Positions 6,268 to 7,798 of a stretch of 7,798 nucleotides of DNA are shown piece by piece. Made by a program: the position numbers and the translations under genes. Origin of the DNA: Oscillospiraceae bacterium (GTDB lineage Bacteria; Bacillota; Clostridia; WRCU01). The notes beneath the pieces are model-generated. The model saw only the letters and a list, made by a program, of their open reading frames with translations. It was not told where the DNA came from and made no database searches. Positions within the stretch are counted from its first letter, which is position 1, and every line of letters begins with the position of its first letter. The stretch lies in NCBI GenBank assembly GCA_009783805.1, contig WRCU01000060.1, positions 1-7,798 of the forward strand, written 5' to 3'.

Positions 6268-7338
6268 ATGACTCCGAGGGAGCGCGTATTGGCGGCCCTG
6301 TCGCATAAGGAGACCGACAAGGTCCCGTTCAGCATGGGCTTCGGGGTGAACCACCCGGTCCGCGTGGCCATGGCCCCCAGGCTGGGCCTCAGGGACGCCG
6401 CCGAGGTGGACGCCTTCCTTAGGGGGCTCAGCGACCTCCGCTGGGCGTACCCGGAATTCAAGGGCCCCCCGGAGAGGCGCGTGAACAGGCCGGACGGCAC
6501 GTCCGTCGACATGTGGGGGGTGACCAGGAAGCCGGTCAGCTACGGGCCGGGGACCTATAGCGAGATATGCGGATACCCGCTGGCCGACGTCTCTTCCGTT
6601 TCGGACCTGGACTCATTCCTATGGCCCTCCGTGGATTGGTTCGACTTCGACGGGTTCGCCGACAAGGTCAGGGCCGCGGGGGAGGACGGCCGCTACGCCT
6701 TGTGCATCTCGTTCGGCAACATCTTCGAGTCCTCTTGGTACATGCGCGGGTTCGAGGCCATCCTCACCGACGTCGCGGAAAGCCCGGAGCTGGTCTGGGA
6801 GATCTTCAGGAGGGTGACCGACTTCTTCGTCGCATTCCACACGAGGGTGCATGAGGAGGCCAGGGGCCTTTTCGACATCGTTTTCACCGCGGACGACATA
6901 GGCGGCCAGGAAGGCCTGATCATGTCCCCGTCCATGTGGGAGGGCATGCTCAAGCCTCACCACGCAAGGCTCAACAGGCTCATACACGGATACGGCCCGA
7001 AGGTGATGTACCACAGCGACGGGGCGGTCATGGACGCCGTCCCGGGGCTCATCGACATGGGCATCGATGTCCTGGAGGCTTTGCAATTCGACGCCAAGGG
7101 GATGGACCCCGTAGCGCTGAAGGCGGGATACGGGGACAGGCTCTCCTTCCATGGCGGGGTCAGCGTGCAGCACACCTTGCCTTGGGGCACCGAGGACGAG
7201 GTGCGCCGTGAGGTGCGTGACCGCATCAAGGTGCTAGGCAAGGGGGGCGGCTACATCCTGGCGCCCTCTCACGCGGTGCAGGCGGGGACGCCCGTCGGCA
7301 ACGTCATCGCCTTCCTCGAGGAGGCGGGCCGCATATAG
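6268..7338 (+). CDS. Uroporphyrinogen decarboxylase-fold family protein (MtaA/CmuA-like, not HemE)
   Basis: A 356-aa single-domain barrel protein of the UROD superfamily. It opens with MTPRERVLAALSHKETDKVP, a typical family start; later blocks are FTADDIGGQEGL (206-217), VMYHSDGAVMDAVPGLIDMG (246-265), LEALQFDAKGMDP (269-281), FHGGVSVQ (294-301) and ILAPSHAVQAGTP (330-342). The arginine-rich N-terminal substrate motif of true HemE is absent. In the methylcobamide:CoM methyltransferases MtaA/MtbA, zinc is held by His-x-Cys and a later Cys; here the matching places read His249-Ser-Asp251 and His335. Corrinoid-linked methyl transfer is the family precedent, but no corrinoid protein is adjacent, so its substrate is unknown. 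The gene follows the GH36-like enzyme after 166 bp and may use its own promoter at 6142-6150. The same frame is open back to 6106, but those residues look non-conserved. An alternative TTG start lies at 6250. Confidence 0.88.
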   Translation: MTPRERVLAALSHKETDKVPFSMGFGVNHPVRVAMAPRLGLRDAAEVDAFLRGLSDLRWAYPEFKGPPERRVNRPDGTSVDMWGVTRKPVSYGPGTYSEICGYPLADVSSVSDLDSFLWPSVDWFDFDGFADKVRAAGEDGRYALCISFGNIFESSWYMRGFEAILTDVAESPELVWEIFRRVTDFFVAFHTRVHEEARGLFDIVFTADDIGGQEGLIMSPSMWEGMLKPHHARLNRLIHGYGPKVMYHSDGAVMDAVPGLIDMGIDVLEALQFDAKGMDPVALKAGYGDRLSFHGGVSVQHTLPWGTEDEVRREVRDRIKVLGKGGGYILAPSHAVQAGTPVGNVIAFLEEAGRI

Positions 7339-7354
7339 GGGCGGCGGCGGGCGC

Positions 7355-7377
7355 CGGCCCCCATAAAGGGCGGGCCG
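7355..7377 (+). terminator. GC-rich hairpin after the UROD-fold gene, possible terminator without a T-run
   Basis: CGGCCC (7355-7360) pairs with GGGCCG (7372-7377), and a bulge allows two more C-G pairs inside. It begins 16 bases after the stop codon, which is where a terminator is expected. There is no T-run, so it is at best a non-canonical terminator or an mRNA 3'-end stabilising structure. Confidence 0.35.
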
Positions 7378-7398
7378 CGGCCGCGGGGCCTCCGACCA

Positions 7399-7420
7399 GG
7401 CCGGCCTAAGACGGCCGGCC
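7399..7420. repeat. Hairpin of two GGCCGGCC palindromes before the EndoQ gene
   Basis: GGCCGGCC at 7399-7406 and again at 7413-7420, separated by TAAGAC. Each copy is self-complementary, so the two can form an 8-bp all-GC stem with a 6-base loop. It is followed by AAA on the plus strand, so it is not a standard terminator in the plus direction. It ends 25 bases before the GTG of the next gene and could be a dyad operator or part of the transcription boundary. Confidence 0.4.
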
Positions 7421-7445
7421 AAACCGATGACGGGATGGGATAGAC

Positions 7446-7798
7446 GTGGTATACGCGGACCTGCACGTCCACTCCAGGTACTCGAGGGCGACCAGCAAGG
7501 ACTGCGTCCCGTCCTGCCTGGAGGGCTGGGCGCGCGTCAAGGGGTTGGGGCTCCTGGGGACCGGCGACTTCACGCACGCGGGCTGGCGGGCGGAGCTCGA
7601 GCGATGCCTCGAGCCTTGCGGGGACGGGCTGTACGCCCTGAGCGAGCGCGCGCGGCGGGATGCGGGGCCTACCTTCCCGCCGGCGCCGGACGGCCTCGCC
7701 CAACCCAGGTTCGTCGTCTCCGGCGAGGTCAGCTGCATATACAGGCGCGGGGGCAGGACGCGCAAGGTGCACAGCCTGATGGTCCTCCCGTCGCTGGA
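7446..7798 (+). CDS. Endonuclease Q-type PHP-domain DNA repair nuclease, C-terminus off the window edge
   Basis: The first 117 residues show the N-terminal PHP metallo-hydrolase domain of the EndoQ family: YADLHVHSRYSRATS (3-17, metal ligands His7 and His9), LLGTGDFTHAGW (36-47, Asp41 and His44), FVVSGEVSCIY (89-99, Glu94) and GGRTRKVHSLMVLPS (102-116, His109). The YSRATS and GTGDFTH wording separates this family from histidinol phosphatase and DNA polymerase PHP domains. Characterised EndoQ enzymes of Thermococcales and Bacillus pumilus nick DNA 5' of deaminated bases (uracil, hypoxanthine) and abasic sites; full length is about 400 aa, so most of this gene is outside. The start is GTG at 7446, with only a weak GGGATGGGA Shine-Dalgarno; other nearby ATGs are out of frame. 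It follows the UROD-fold gene on the same strand after 107 bp with strong hairpins between, so it is probably a separate unit. It looks unrelated to the sugar gene. Confidence 0.85.
   Translation, partial: MVYADLHVHSRYSRATSKDCVPSCLEGWARVKGLGLLGTGDFTHAGWRAELERCLEPCGDGLYALSERARRDAGPTFPPAPDGLAQPRFVVSGEVSCIYRRGGRTRKVHSLMVLPSL

Noticed and set aside
5682..6512. Minus-strand open frame spanning the glycosidase-UROD junction (276 codons)
   Set aside because: It is antisense to two well-supported genes, resembles no family I recognise, and is explained by third-position GC bias.
6268..7338. HemE (haem-pathway uroporphyrinogen decarboxylase)
   Set aside because: The arginine-rich N-terminal motif of HemE is absent, and the FTADDIGGQEG and HSDGAV blocks match the non-haem UROD-fold subfamily.
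7269..7772. Minus-strand open frame antisense to the EndoQ start
   Set aside because: The plus strand carries clear PHP-domain motifs, and the minus-strand translation is Arg/Pro/Ala-rich with no motif.

Overview
The window is gene-dense, GC-rich DNA (roughly two thirds G+C by eye) holding six protein genes in two divergent groups, with short gaps and no RNA gene, CRISPR array or insertion sequence that I can see. Most start codons are preceded by clear Shine-Dalgarno sequences. Arginine is often written AGG and isoleucine often ATA, which is unusual for such GC-rich DNA. That codon use, the Firmicutes-style heterodimeric ABC exporter, the DUF554 gene and an endonuclease Q (a family of archaea plus a scattering of bacteria) suggest a high-GC anaerobe-type bacterium. 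A methanogen-like archaeon cannot be excluded from the sequence alone.

Left, minus strand (reading right to left from about 3858 to 1): a DUF554 membrane protein, then two ABC half-exporters that overlap by 4 bases (ATGA). The first half-exporter has a degenerate nucleotide site (Asp for the catalytic Glu, Gln for the switch His). The second starts with a Gly/Met-rich tail and runs off the left edge just before its Walker A lysine. Together they look like one asymmetric heterodimeric exporter of the LmrCD/BmrCD/TM287-288 type; its substrate cannot be read from the sequence.

Centre: a 200-bp divergent intergenic region (3859-4058) is rich in dyads. Four complementary segments (GGACCG, CGGTCCC, GGGACCG, GGTCCC) can pair 1:2, 2:3 or 3:4, and two further hairpins lie closer to the plus-strand gene.

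Right, plus strand: a cytoplasmic GH36-type alpha-galactosidase-like enzyme (680 aa) with variant active-site blocks and a Gly-rich insertion encoded partly by a run of eight G. It is followed by a uroporphyrinogen-decarboxylase-fold protein that is not HemE and has a variant metal-ligand pattern. The 166-bp gap between them holds an extended -10 promoter candidate flanked by two copies of a 13-bp repeat 51 bp apart. After a hairpin-rich gap, the first 117 codons of an endonuclease Q-type PHP-domain DNA-repair nuclease run off the right edge.

No wholly new system is obvious. The best leads are the intergenic dyad ladder, the repeat-flanked promoter, the pairing of a variant GH36 enzyme with a UROD-fold protein, and the EndoQ gene.
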